A stretch of DNA of 64,000 nucleotides from DASQFI01 sp035633215 (GTDB taxonomy: Bacteria > Acidobacteriota > Vicinamibacteria > Vicinamibacterales > SCN-69-37). Position numbers and translations under genes: made by a program. The notes beneath the pieces were generated by a model, which made no database searches, had not been told where the DNA came from, and saw only the letters and a list, made by a program, of their open reading frames with translations. Position 1 is the first letter of the stretch; every line of letters begins with the position of its first letter. Positions 27,762 to 34,685 of the stretch are shown piece by piece. Where the stretch lies: contig DASQFI010000039.1 of the NCBI GenBank assembly GCA_035633215.1, forward strand, positions 1 through 64,000. Reading direction: 5' to 3'.

Positions 27762-27932
27762 TCAACTAACTCGCTCTCCGAGATTCCCGGTACGATTCAT
27801 CGAGCCGTTATTGACGATGATCGGCGGCCGATCGTCCTCACCCTGAATGGGCTCGGCAGGCCGGTTCCACCAAGACAGCAGTAGATAAACGACGAGCAGG
27901 ATGGCGACGAAGAGGCCGAATTTCCGGATCAG
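27762..27932 (-). CDS. Tiny single-span membrane protein coupled to the Ser/Thr kinase gene
   Basis: 56 residues with one hydrophobic helix (FGLFVAILLVVYLLLSWW) and a short polar C-terminus (DDRPPIIVNNGSMN). No ATG, GTG or TTG fits well; a CTG at 27932 overlaps the kinase stop (CTGA) and is preceded by AAAGGA, so a coupled non-standard start is proposed. It ends one base after the convergent ADOP stop. Short membrane proteins like this are easily missed; it may be real or chance, and the open frame also extends into the kinase gene. Confidence 0.4.
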   Translation of the reverse strand: MIRKFGLFVAILLVVYLLLSWWNRPAEPIQGEDDRPPIIVNNGSMNRTGNLGERVS

Positions 27933-30865
27933 TCCTTTGCCAGTGCCTGCCGCAGCGCCGTGAGATCCGGGCGGGCGAAATAGGTCGTTGCCTGACCCGG
28001 CCACGCCGCAGTCAACGCCTGCATATCGGTGTTGGCGTGGGTGCGCATGGTAACACCATCGGGCGACGTGGCCGGCCCATTTGCGGCCTGCGCCGCGAGG
28101 GCGGCCAAACGCCAGCGCAGCTCGTGATTGCCTTGGGCGCCGGCCGCTGACCACGCCGCGACCGCAGTGGCGTGGGCCGTCGCGCGTTCACCGCGGGCGA
28201 GCAGCGTCTGCGCCACCCAGTAGCTGAGTTCGCGCTGTAACGCCGGACTCGCGTCGCGGATCCATTGCGCCCGGACCGCTGACGACGTTCGGCGTCCCCC
28301 AAGCGCCGATTCCGCGCGGTCTCCCAACACGCGCGCGTACAGCGTCGTGGAGTCCTCTGGGACGGGGGCGCCCGGCTTCGCCGGCCCGTCGAGGATCGCG
28401 GCCTTCGCAAACGCGCCGACGGCGTTGAATCGACATTCGGTCGCGGCGACGAGCGCTCGCAACAGGGCCACACGCCGCTTGCGCCTCATATAGGCCTCGA
28501 CGCCCGCCGCGATCTTCTGTTCGACCTCCTGCAGCAAAGGCTCGGCCTCACGACCACGGCCCAGGCGGATCAGCAAGTCGGCGCGGTTCGGCAGGTCATA
28601 GGCGAGCGACAAGTGATCGTTCTGTGTACGGTGGATCTTCTCGATGCGCTCGCGGATGCCAAGCGCCTCGGGCAGCCGGCCTTGGTTCGTCAACTGGCCC
28701 GCGAGGTTCTCCAGCGTCTGCGCGACCAGCGCGTCGTCCCGCATGGATTCGGCCAGCTGCAGCACGTCGGTGGCGAGTCGACTGGCCTCGGCGTAGTTCT
28801 CGAGCTCCTCGTGCGCGCGCGCCGCGATGTTCTTCCCGTCGGCCTCTGCACGAACGAAGCGCTGCTCCGAGAAAAAGCGTAGTGGCGTCTCTGACAGCTT
28901 GATGGCTTCCGAGAACTGGTTCTGCTGGAGTCGTAGTGAGGCCTGCTGCAAGCGCGCGCGCATCTCGGTTCGCTTGGCCTTGTGTTTTTCGGCGATCTCA
29001 ATGGCTCGTACCAGTTGCGCGTCGGCACTGTCGTACTGATTGCGGAGCATCAGCGTGGACGCGAGATCGATCAAGCCGTTGGCGGCGTGCGCCTGAAGGC
29101 CCGCATCCATCGCTTCTCGAACGGCATCGCGGCCACTGGTTTCAGCCTCGCTGTAGTTGCCACCGACAGCCGTCAAGCGAGCCAGGCCGAAGCGAGCGCG
29201 AACGCGCTGAAACGCCTGCCGATCGCCCGCAAGCTGAAGCGCGCGCTCGAGGGCGTCACGGGCGTCAGCATTCTTCCCGCCGGCCGTCAGGATCTGGCCC
29301 TTGCGGAGCAAGGACTCGGCTTCGCCTTCGCTGCGGCCCGAAGTCTGATACAGACGGATCGCTTCGTCGAGCGCCGCAAGACCTGCCGCGCGTTGTCCCA
29401 TCTGGGCGCGCAGGGTGCCCACTCGAAAGTGTGCGGCCGCGTACTGGCTGTCGAGCGCCAGCGCCTTGGCGTAGCTTTCAGCGGCGCCCGATGTTTGCCC
29501 CGCGGCTTCCTCCGCCCGGCCAACATCCAGCCATCCACCGGCCTCGTCGGGCTGGAGGTCGGCAAGACGGCGATAGGCCTGGATGGCCTTGTCGTGATCG
29601 CGGAGAACCGACGCACGCACGGCCTCGAGTCTGAGCCGCTCCTCTGCGCTCAATCTCATGGGATCAGGAACCAGATCGCTCACTCGCACGAGCGCCTCGT
29701 TGGCGCCGAGCGCGTCGTCGAGCTCGCTGCGCGCTTCGGCGAGTCGGGAGTAGGCCTGCACGTACCTTGGATACAGCCGCACGGCCTCTTCGAGTGACAA
29801 GCGCGCAGTCGCATAGGTACCTTCGCGGAGCGCCTCGACGCCACGCACATAATGAGTCGCGGCCTCGGGCGGCGCGGACGGCAGGCCGCCGCGCCGGGGC
29901 CATTGCCAGACGCCGATCGCCGCGAGCCCGGCCAGAATCGTGACGATCACCGCCGCGCGCGTCCAGGATCCGCGGCGCGCCTGCGTGAGCGGAACGCTCG
30001 GCCGCGGCGTGAATGGCGCCGACGGCAGGAGCGCACGAATCGCCCCGAGCGCATCGTCAGCCGACTGAAACCGATCCTGCGGCGCCTTCTTCAACAACCG
30101 CGCGATGAATGCGTCGTAAGAGGCATCGAGCTCTGGCGCGAGCGACGACACCGGCGGCGGCTCGAGGTGGAGCACTTCCGCGGCGATGTCGGCCGGCGTG
30201 CCCCCGGAAAACGCACGGCGGCCTGTGAAGCCCTCGTACAGCAGGCAGCCGAGCGCGAAGAGATCGCTGCGATAGTCGGCGGGCTGACTCCGAATCTGCT
30301 CCGGAGACATGTAGCCGGGTGTGCCCAGGACCGCGTACGGTTGCGTGAGTTGCGTCACGGTCGCGGGCTCGGCCGCCGCCTCGGCAGAGAGCACCCGCTT
30401 CGCCAGTCCAAAGTCGAGCAGCTTCGGATCACCAGATGGCGTGATGATGACGTTCTGCGGCTTGAGGTCGCGATGGATGATGCCTCGGCGATGCGCGGCT
30501 TGCAGTCCTTCGGTGATCCTGGCGCCAATCGCAAGCATCTCGGATGCAGACAGCCTGCCGCGCTGCAGTCGAGCCGCAAGCGACTCGCCTTCGAGGTACT
30601 GCATGACGATGAAGTCCATGCCGGCGGGGTCGGAGCCGACTTCGTACACGGCGCAGATCGCGGGATGATCCAGAGCCGCGGCGGCTCGCGCCTCCTGCAG
30701 CAGCCGCTTCCGCGCGTGTTCGTCGGCCGGACCGACCAGGAACTTGATCGCGACCTGGCGATCGAGCCGGCTGTCTTCGGCGAGAAAAACCTCGCCCATA
30801 CCGCCCGCGCCGAGCCGGCGCAGCAGGCGGTAATGAGCCACGCGAGAACCTACGTCGAGGCCCAC
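27929..30865 (-). CDS. Membrane-anchored Ser/Thr protein kinase with TPR sensor domain
   Basis: 978 residues from GTG 30865. Kinase domain residues about 12-280: glycine loop LGAGGMGEVFLAED, VAIK lysine, catalytic loop HRDLKPQN (about 130-137), DFGLAKR (about 150), activation/substrate loop GTPGYMSPEQ. One membrane helix follows at about 302-320 (AAVIVTILAGLAAIGVW). The outside part (about 335-960) is built of TPR units (HYVRGVEALREGTYATARLSLEEAVRLYP, GGWLDVGRAEEAAGQ, AAAHFRVGTLRAQMGQ). This Hanks kinase-TPR arrangement is abundant in Acidobacteriota; the ligand is unknown. The stop overlaps the start of the tiny membrane protein. Confidence 0.93.
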   Translation of the reverse strand: MGLDVGSRVAHYRLLRRLGAGGMGEVFLAEDSRLDRQVAIKFLVGPADEHARKRLLQEARAAAALDHPAICAVYEVGSDPAGMDFIVMQYLEGESLAARLQRGRLSASEMLAIGARITEGLQAAHRRGIIHRDLKPQNVIITPSGDPKLLDFGLAKRVLSAEAAAEPATVTQLTQPYAVLGTPGYMSPEQIRSQPADYRSDLFALGCLLYEGFTGRRAFSGGTPADIAAEVLHLEPPPVSSLAPELDASYDAFIARLLKKAPQDRFQSADDALGAIRALLPSAPFTPRPSVPLTQARRGSWTRAAVIVTILAGLAAIGVWQWPRRGGLPSAPPEAATHYVRGVEALREGTYATARLSLEEAVRLYPRYVQAYSRLAEARSELDDALGANEALVRVSDLVPDPMRLSAEERLRLEAVRASVLRDHDKAIQAYRRLADLQPDEAGGWLDVGRAEEAAGQTSGAAESYAKALALDSQYAAAHFRVGTLRAQMGQRAAGLAALDEAIRLYQTSGRSEGEAESLLRKGQILTAGGKNADARDALERALQLAGDRQAFQRVRARFGLARLTAVGGNYSEAETSGRDAVREAMDAGLQAHAANGLIDLASTLMLRNQYDSADAQLVRAIEIAEKHKAKRTEMRARLQQASLRLQQNQFSEAIKLSETPLRFFSEQRFVRAEADGKNIAARAHEELENYAEASRLATDVLQLAESMRDDALVAQTLENLAGQLTNQGRLPEALGIRERIEKIHRTQNDHLSLAYDLPNRADLLIRLGRGREAEPLLQEVEQKIAAGVEAYMRRKRRVALLRALVAATECRFNAVGAFAKAAILDGPAKPGAPVPEDSTTLYARVLGDRAESALGGRRTSSAVRAQWIRDASPALQRELSYWVAQTLLARGERATAHATAVAAWSAAGAQGNHELRWRLAALAAQAANGPATSPDGVTMRTHANTDMQALTAAWPGQATTYFARPDLTALRQALAKD

Positions 30866-30989
30866 GTTCTCAGGTCACCATGGTCAGGGTAGGGAAGCGA
30901 GTATAGCCGGACAGCCGCCGGGCGTAGCTCCTGAGCGAAGGTGGATGACGTAAGCTAGGGTCAGGCGGCGCCGCCCAGGAGAGATCGTC

Positions 30990-31646
30990 ATGTTTCGTCC
31001 CGTCCTGTTTTGCATGCTGGCGGCCAGTGCGCTCGCCGTCTCCGCCCAGGACCAGCAGGTCTTTCGCGTCGGGCTGAACACCGTGCCCGTCTACGCCACG
31101 GTCACTGACAAGACCGGTCGTCTTGCCACGGATCTCACGCGCGACGATTTCCAGATCTTCGACAACGGCCAGGCGCAGCCCATCACGATCTTCGACAACT
31201 CACCGCAGCCGATCCGGCTGATCATCATGATCGATGTGAGCGGCAGCGTGGCCGGCAACCTCCGGCTCATACAGGTGGCGTGCGAACAGCTCCTCAAGAA
31301 TCTTCGACCTGATGATCAGGTGAAGGTCGGTACGTTCGGCAACGAGATCGCAATCAGCCCGTCATTTACAAGCGACGTCGCCAAACTCCGCGCAGCGCTC
31401 CCGACCGACATCTCGCCCGAAGCCCCGACCCCGCTCTGGCGCGCACTCGCTCAGGCGCTCTCGTCGTTCGAGGGTGCCGCCGGCCGGCCCGCGATTCTCC
31501 TGATGACCGACGGCAGAGACGGCGGGCCCGTCGCGTTTGGCAAGCGTTACATCTCGGTGCTCGAAGTCATCAGCGCGGCGTTCGCGCGTGTCGCCGACGA
31601 GCTGCATCGACAGTATCTGATCAAGACCAGAGCGGAGGCGACCTGA
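30990..31646 (+). CDS. VWFA-related acidobacterial-type secreted protein, shortened
   Basis: 218 residues with a signal peptide (FRPVLFCMLAASALAVSAQ) and a VWFA domain: VPVYATVTDKTGRLATDLTRDDFQIFDNG, MIDVSGSVAGN (MIDAS DxSxS), LMTDGRDGG. The end FARVADELHRQYLI normally leads into a beta-hairpin tail in this acidobacterial family (TIGR03436-like); here it stops after YLIKTRAEAT. The jump from KRYISVLEVISAAF straight to FARVADEL also lacks the usual intervening segment. So it looks internally deleted and 3'-truncated, next to the attC-like island. AGGAG precedes ATG 30990. Confidence 0.75.
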   Translation: MFRPVLFCMLAASALAVSAQDQQVFRVGLNTVPVYATVTDKTGRLATDLTRDDFQIFDNGQAQPITIFDNSPQPIRLIIMIDVSGSVAGNLRLIQVACEQLLKNLRPDDQVKVGTFGNEIAISPSFTSDVAKLRAALPTDISPEAPTPLWRALAQALSSFEGAAGRPAILLMTDGRDGGPVAFGKRYISVLEVISAAFARVADELHRQYLIKTRAEAT

Positions 31647-31789
31647 AGGATGCGGCCCGGAAGCTGGACGATGTCGGGATGGCACCAAGCAGGAACATCG
31701 AGGCGACGGGAGGCAGTCGGTGATGCGGTGCCTCCCACGCGCCGAGGAGCGACATGCTGATCGGATCGGCCTCACTCGGATTCGAAAAG
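31647..31789. other. Gene-poor stretch between the VWFA gene and the attC-like array
   Basis: No convincing gene is seen. A 39-codon minus-strand frame (from ATG 31756) and a plus-strand frame continuing the VWFA reading region have no recognisable domain. It may be the remnant of a further cassette or of the missing VWFA tail. Confidence 0.4.
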
Positions 31790-31860
31790 GTCTAACCGCG
31801 TTTCAGCCGCGGCGGCTCCATTGTCGGCCAGCCGCCGTCGGCCGGAAACGGCGTCGATGG
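31790..31860 (-). repeat. attC-like recombination hairpin 2
   Basis: Read on the minus strand, CGTTTCCGGCCGACGGCGGCT pairs with AGCCGCCGCGGCTGAAACG around a 12-base loop, with unpaired bases on one side only (asymmetric bulges), and the element ends in GCGGTTAGACC, matching the integron core GTTRRRY. The opposite core (RYYYAAC) is not canonical (GCCATCGACG). Size and shape fit a short attC site. It is 213 bp from attC-like site 1, measured between their GTTAG cores. Confidence 0.45.
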
Positions 31861-31872
31861 CACTCGCAACGG

Positions 31873-31983
31873 TCAATTCGCGTTCAACCCGAATGCTCGC
31901 GTGCCAAGTTTCTGTTTGAAGAAGCGCTCAAGGGACAGGGCCTCATCGCGCGACTCCACAACCTTGGCGAACTTGACGTTCAC
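31873..31983 (-). pseudogene. 36-codon GIY-YIG-endonuclease-like remnant (possible gene cassette)
   Basis: GTG 31983 is preceded by GGAGG with six-base spacing, so the frame could be translated. The peptide contains VESRDEALSLERFFKQKLG and then TRAF, resembling the C-terminal helix of small GIY-YIG nucleases (S-R-x-E-A-x-x-x-E-R-x-x-K). The catalytic GIY and YIG strands are absent. It lies exactly between the two attC-like sites, on the same strand as the Nmad2 gene, as a cassette-borne frame would. The similarity is short and the call is tentative. Confidence 0.4.
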
Positions 31984-32001
31984 CCGTCCCCTCCGATGCC
32001 T

Positions 32002-32072
32002 GCCCTAACGGCCGGTTTCAGCTGCGGCGGCTCAGGATTTCGGTAGCCGCCGCCGGCTCCAAAACCGATGTC
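32002..32072 (-). repeat. attC-like recombination hairpin 1
   Basis: On the minus strand CGGTTTTGGAGCCGGCGGCG (ending GCT) pairs with AGCCGCCGCAGCTGAAACCG around a 12-base loop with asymmetric bulges, and the element ends GCCGTTAGGGC, one base off GTTRRRY. It starts directly after the Nmad2 stop codon, the position an attC site has in an integron cassette. As in site 2 the first core (RYYYAAC) is not recognisable. The two sites share overall layout, loop length and arm words but differ in detail, as attC sites do. Confidence 0.45.
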
Positions 32073-32654
32073 TCATGCGCCCTCTCGAATTCGGCGTTCC
32101 CAAGGCTCCCCCGTCACGCCAGTAGCGAAGGTCTGTCGCAGCCAGGAAACGAACGCTTCCACCGTAGTCGAATCGCGCACACGTCGATGGCCGGGGCCCT
32201 GCTTGATGATATGGCGGAGACGGTCGGGGAGTTCGGGAGCATCCCTCCCGAAGTAGTAGAACTCATCCCCGACGAGCGCGTTCCTTCCGGACAAGTCCCG
32301 GGGCATTTGCTTCGGCCCGTGACGGCCTCGTCTCTGCCGCCATTGACCTGGCTCGTCGATGAAGTAGATGTTGTCGCCGAGCCGACGCCACCAAGGAGCT
32401 TCGACGGACGGCTGCTTGATCGCGAATCTTGAGTCCGCGCAGTACTGGGACAACGGCAACACCTCCGCAATCCGCATAGCGTAGACGAGCCGACCGGCGC
32501 CTACGCGTCGCGCGGCACCCAGTCCGGCGACCCAGTCGCCCCGTCTCGCGGTTCTTCGGACGGCAGGCTTGCAGGTGGCGAGGGTGCACAACCCGCCGAA
32601 CGGATTCGGAGCAAACCCGCTGTCAGATCTCAGCACGTACACGAACAGGTTCAC
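32073..32654 (-). CDS. Nmad2 (nucleotide modification associated domain 2) family protein
   Basis: 193 residues from GTG 32654 (VNLFVYVLRSDSGFAPNPFG), with GGAG five bases upstream; an open frame extends 52 codons further but the domain begins here. The family pattern is followed along its length: GFAPNPFGGLCTLATCKP, GDWVAGLGAA, LVYAMRIAEVLPLSQY, DNIYFIDEPGQW, LVGDEFYYFG, KQGPGHRRV, FVSWLRQTF. Nmad domains are known from phage and bacterial DNA-base-hypermodification loci; the biochemical role of Nmad2 is not settled. The start overlaps the stop of the upstream frame (GTGA). It sits in a small island with recombination-related remnants, suggesting transfer. Confidence 0.82.
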   Translation of the reverse strand: MNLFVYVLRSDSGFAPNPFGGLCTLATCKPAVRRTARRGDWVAGLGAARRVGAGRLVYAMRIAEVLPLSQYCADSRFAIKQPSVEAPWWRRLGDNIYFIDEPGQWRQRRGRHGPKQMPRDLSGRNALVGDEFYYFGRDAPELPDRLRHIIKQGPGHRRVRDSTTVEAFVSWLRQTFATGVTGEPWERRIREGA

Positions 32655-33061
32655 GGCGGCTCCACGACCTTGCATTTGGGGCGCATAGAGAATAGTCGGC
32701 CGAACTCGATAACCGAATACCCGAGCGGCAACTGCAGTGTAGCGCGGCGGCCACGGGGGACTGTGGTTGTTTGGAAGTGCCACGAACATTGCCTCTTGTC
32801 GTCGAAACACACCACGGGAAGCAGGCGCATACTCAGAACTCGATAACCGGAATATGCCAGCGGGCGTCGCACGATAATTGATTCACCAGCGTCCGGTGGC
32901 AGCAGTGACGCCATCAGACATATGGGACCGTGCAGGCGCGCGAGCAACGACGACACCTCCTCGCGGAAGAGCAGCACGGGTAGGGAGCTAATGGGATCAC
33001 TAACGGGATCAGTCCCAGGATCAACGACCGAATCGGTCACAGACCCGAAGCTCCAAGCCAC
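32651..33061 (-). pseudogene. Frame with integron-type tyrosine recombinase fragment, upstream of Nmad2
   Basis: 136 codons from GTG 33061 to a TGA overlapping the Nmad2 start. Residues 25-54 read SSLPVLLFREEVSSLLARLH then GPICLMASLL, closely resembling the stretch of integron/XerC-like integrases that precedes LLYGAGLRLLEC. The match stops abruptly; the rest (DAGESIIVRRPLAY onward) is unrelated and no catalytic R-H-R-Y residues remain. The first 24 residues contain a DPGTDPVSDPISS repeat. Two copies of GAACTCGATAACCG (32702-32715 and 32836-32849) flank part of it. It may be a dead integrase relic or a novel small ORF that happens to include it. Confidence 0.5.
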
Positions 33062-33083
33062 TTCAAAGTCAGTCAGTTAGGGC

Positions 33084-33127
33084 TGGAGGCGCCGCCCGGA
33101 ATCGAACCGGGGATGGAGGTTTTGCAG
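33084..33127 (-). tRNA. tRNA-Cys 3' half (fragment, not a working tRNA)
   Basis: On the minus strand the sequence runs from anticodon loop CTGCAAA (anticodon GCA) through ACCTC, a T arm CCCGGTTCGATTCCGGG, acceptor strand CGGCGCC, discriminator T and CCA. The 5' side (acceptor GGCGCCG, D arm, left anticodon stem) is absent; upstream bases ACGGA do not pair with ACCTC. A break exactly at the anticodon loop is what integration of an element into a tRNA-Cys gene leaves behind (attL/attR). Confidence 0.7.
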
Positions 33128-33162
33128 TCCGTCCGAGGGCCAACAACGACGGGCCACTTCGA

Positions 33163-33319
33163 GGCAATCTATCCTGCAATCTGCAATCTATCTGGAATCG
33201 CGGAAGTCGATTTCAGATTGCGGACTACCGATAGATCAAAGATTCCCGGATAGATTGCAGGTATCCAGATCCCCAGATTTCAGACGAAGATTGCAGATTC
33301 CAGATTAGAGATTTCAGAT
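33163..33319. repeat. Inverted/iterated repeat J built from AGATTGCAGATT words
   Basis: The left part has GCAATCTATCCTGCAATCTG and CAATCTATCTGGAATC; the right part has GATAGATTGCAGGTATCCAG, CCAGATTTCAGA, AGATTGCAGATTCCAGATTA. Words on the two sides are mutually complementary, giving a loose palindrome around 33200-33250. It is strikingly AT-rich for this genome and lies between the tRNA-Cys fragment and the MscS gene. Its design resembles repeats H and I but with different words. Confidence 0.6.
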
Positions 33320-33338
33320 GGTCAAGCGCCTCGCTCGT

Positions 33339-34376
33339 CTATCTCGGCGCCACCGGCGTCGGCGGCCGCAGGACGACGCCTTCGTGCGCGAGACGCGCAT
33401 GCAGACGCTTCACCAGCTCGTGTTTGATGAGGAACTGATCGGCGAACTCGCGCGCCCGCACGTTCACGCTGAACTTGACGCTCAGATCCGAGAACGTGTG
33501 ATAGCGAATGGCCGGCGGACTGTCCGGCACGCTGCCCGCCACATCACGAATCACCTCGTTGGCGACCGTCGTGGCAATCTGCTCGACTTTTGCCAGATCG
33601 CTGCCGTAATCGACGCCCACGTCGACGGTCACCTGGATATCCCGCGTCGGCAGGCTGAAATTGCTGACGATCGCCTGGGCGAGCTTGCTGTTGGGCACGA
33701 TGATGTAGTGGCCGGCCATCGTCTGGAGCCGCGCCGAGCGCCAGTTGAAGTCGCGAATGAACCCCTCGGCGCCCGATTCGAGCCGCACGTAGTCGCCGAT
33801 GCGGACCTGCCCGGCAAGCGTCACGAACAGCCCGGCAAAGAGGTTTGAAAGCGGCTCCTGCAGCGCCAGCGCCACGGCGAGTCCGCCGACGCCCAGGGCC
33901 GCAAGCGCGGGCCGGACATCCACGTCGAGCCCGTTCAGGATCGCGAGCAAGCCGACCGTCACGACCAGGAAGCGGACGAGATTCTGCGTCAGCCCGGAGA
34001 CGGGCACGGAGGGCGTGACCCGCGGACCATACGTCGCGACGAACCGCGTGGCCACGGCCGCCACGAGCAATGTGACCGAGGCGATCGCGAACGTCGAGAT
34101 CGTGCGTGAGAGCAACGTCGCCCATCGCGGTTGCAGCGGCCAGTAGTCGAGCGAGATCCAGAGGCCGACGAGCAGGCTCCAGAACGGAATCCGCCGCTTG
34201 ACCTCGACCGCAAGGACGTCGTCCCAGTCGCGCCGGGTTTTCGTCGCGAGCCGGACGAGACGCGCCGCCAGAAACACGCGAATGGTGATGCCGACGACGA
34301 AGGCGAGCGCGAGGGTAATGACTGTCCAGACGAGTCTGGACACCCAGATCGGCCATTGATCGAGAAAGGCGTTCAC
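33339..34376 (-). CDS. MscS family mechanosensitive ion channel
   Basis: 345 residues with four or five membrane helices. The pore helix and beta domain are clear: LAALGVGGLAVALALQEPLSNLFAGL (TM3-type, Gly/Ala packing), AGQVRIGDYVRLESGAEGFI, IIVPNSKLAQAIVSNFS, and the C-terminal alpha/beta domain with VDVGVDYGSDLAKVEQI. It would open under membrane tension and relieve osmotic downshock. The start ATG 34376 is close to the small DUF6496 gene upstream on the same strand (17 bp), so both may be co-transcribed. Confidence 0.9.
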   Translation of the reverse strand: MNAFLDQWPIWVSRLVWTVITLALAFVVGITIRVFLAARLVRLATKTRRDWDDVLAVEVKRRIPFWSLLVGLWISLDYWPLQPRWATLLSRTISTFAIASVTLLVAAVATRFVATYGPRVTPSVPVSGLTQNLVRFLVVTVGLLAILNGLDVDVRPALAALGVGGLAVALALQEPLSNLFAGLFVTLAGQVRIGDYVRLESGAEGFIRDFNWRSARLQTMAGHYIIVPNSKLAQAIVSNFSLPTRDIQVTVDVGVDYGSDLAKVEQIATTVANEVIRDVAGSVPDSPPAIRYHTFSDLSVKFSVNVRAREFADQFLIKHELVKRLHARLAHEGVVLRPPTPVAPR

Positions 34377-34392
34377 GCGGCCGTAGGGTACC

Positions 34393-34566
34393 CTACTTCT
34401 TCGGCACCTTCGCGCCCGACCGGCGCGCCTGCGACAGGCCGATCGCGATCGCCTGTTTGCGGCTGGTCACGCGCTTGCCCGAACGTCCGCTGCGAAGAGT
34501 ACCGCGCTTCCGTTCGTGCATCGCTTTCTCGACTCTCTTCGACGCTTTCCTTCCGTACTTCGCCAT
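34393..34566 (-). CDS. Small basic DUF6496-like protein
   Basis: 57 residues from ATG 34566 (MAKYGRKASKRVEKAMHERK), AAGGGG six bases upstream; a longer frame from 34641 lacks support. Very rich in Lys/Arg/Ser with TLRSGRSGKRVTSRKQAIAI and GLSQARRSGAKVPKK, the pattern of small acid-stable DUF6496 proteins found in many bacteria, often near stress genes. The KQAIAIGLSxAR motif is its signature. It may bind nucleic acid; the role is not known. Confidence 0.75.
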   Translation of the reverse strand: MAKYGRKASKRVEKAMHERKRGTLRSGRSGKRVTSRKQAIAIGLSQARRSGAKVPKK

Positions 34567-34685
34567 TGGGATTCCCCTTGCGCTGGCCGTGCGGGGGAGG
34601 CTGCCTGTCCTCGGTGCAACGTCCGTGCCGGCCGGAACCACGTGTTAGACTTCGCCGAATTCCACCGATCCTGAGGAGCCCCTTC

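Noticed and set aside
31720..32046. A 108-codon plus-strand frame across the attC-like region
   Set aside because: It reads through both hairpins in low-quality sequence and has no ribosome-binding site.
33084..33160. A complete tRNA-Cys gene
   Set aside because: The acceptor 5' strand, D arm and left anticodon stem are missing; only the 3' half fits.
33163..33319. A CRISPR array in the repeated AGATTGCAGATT region
   Set aside because: Word spacing is irregular, there are no unique spacers of constant length, and no cas genes are near.
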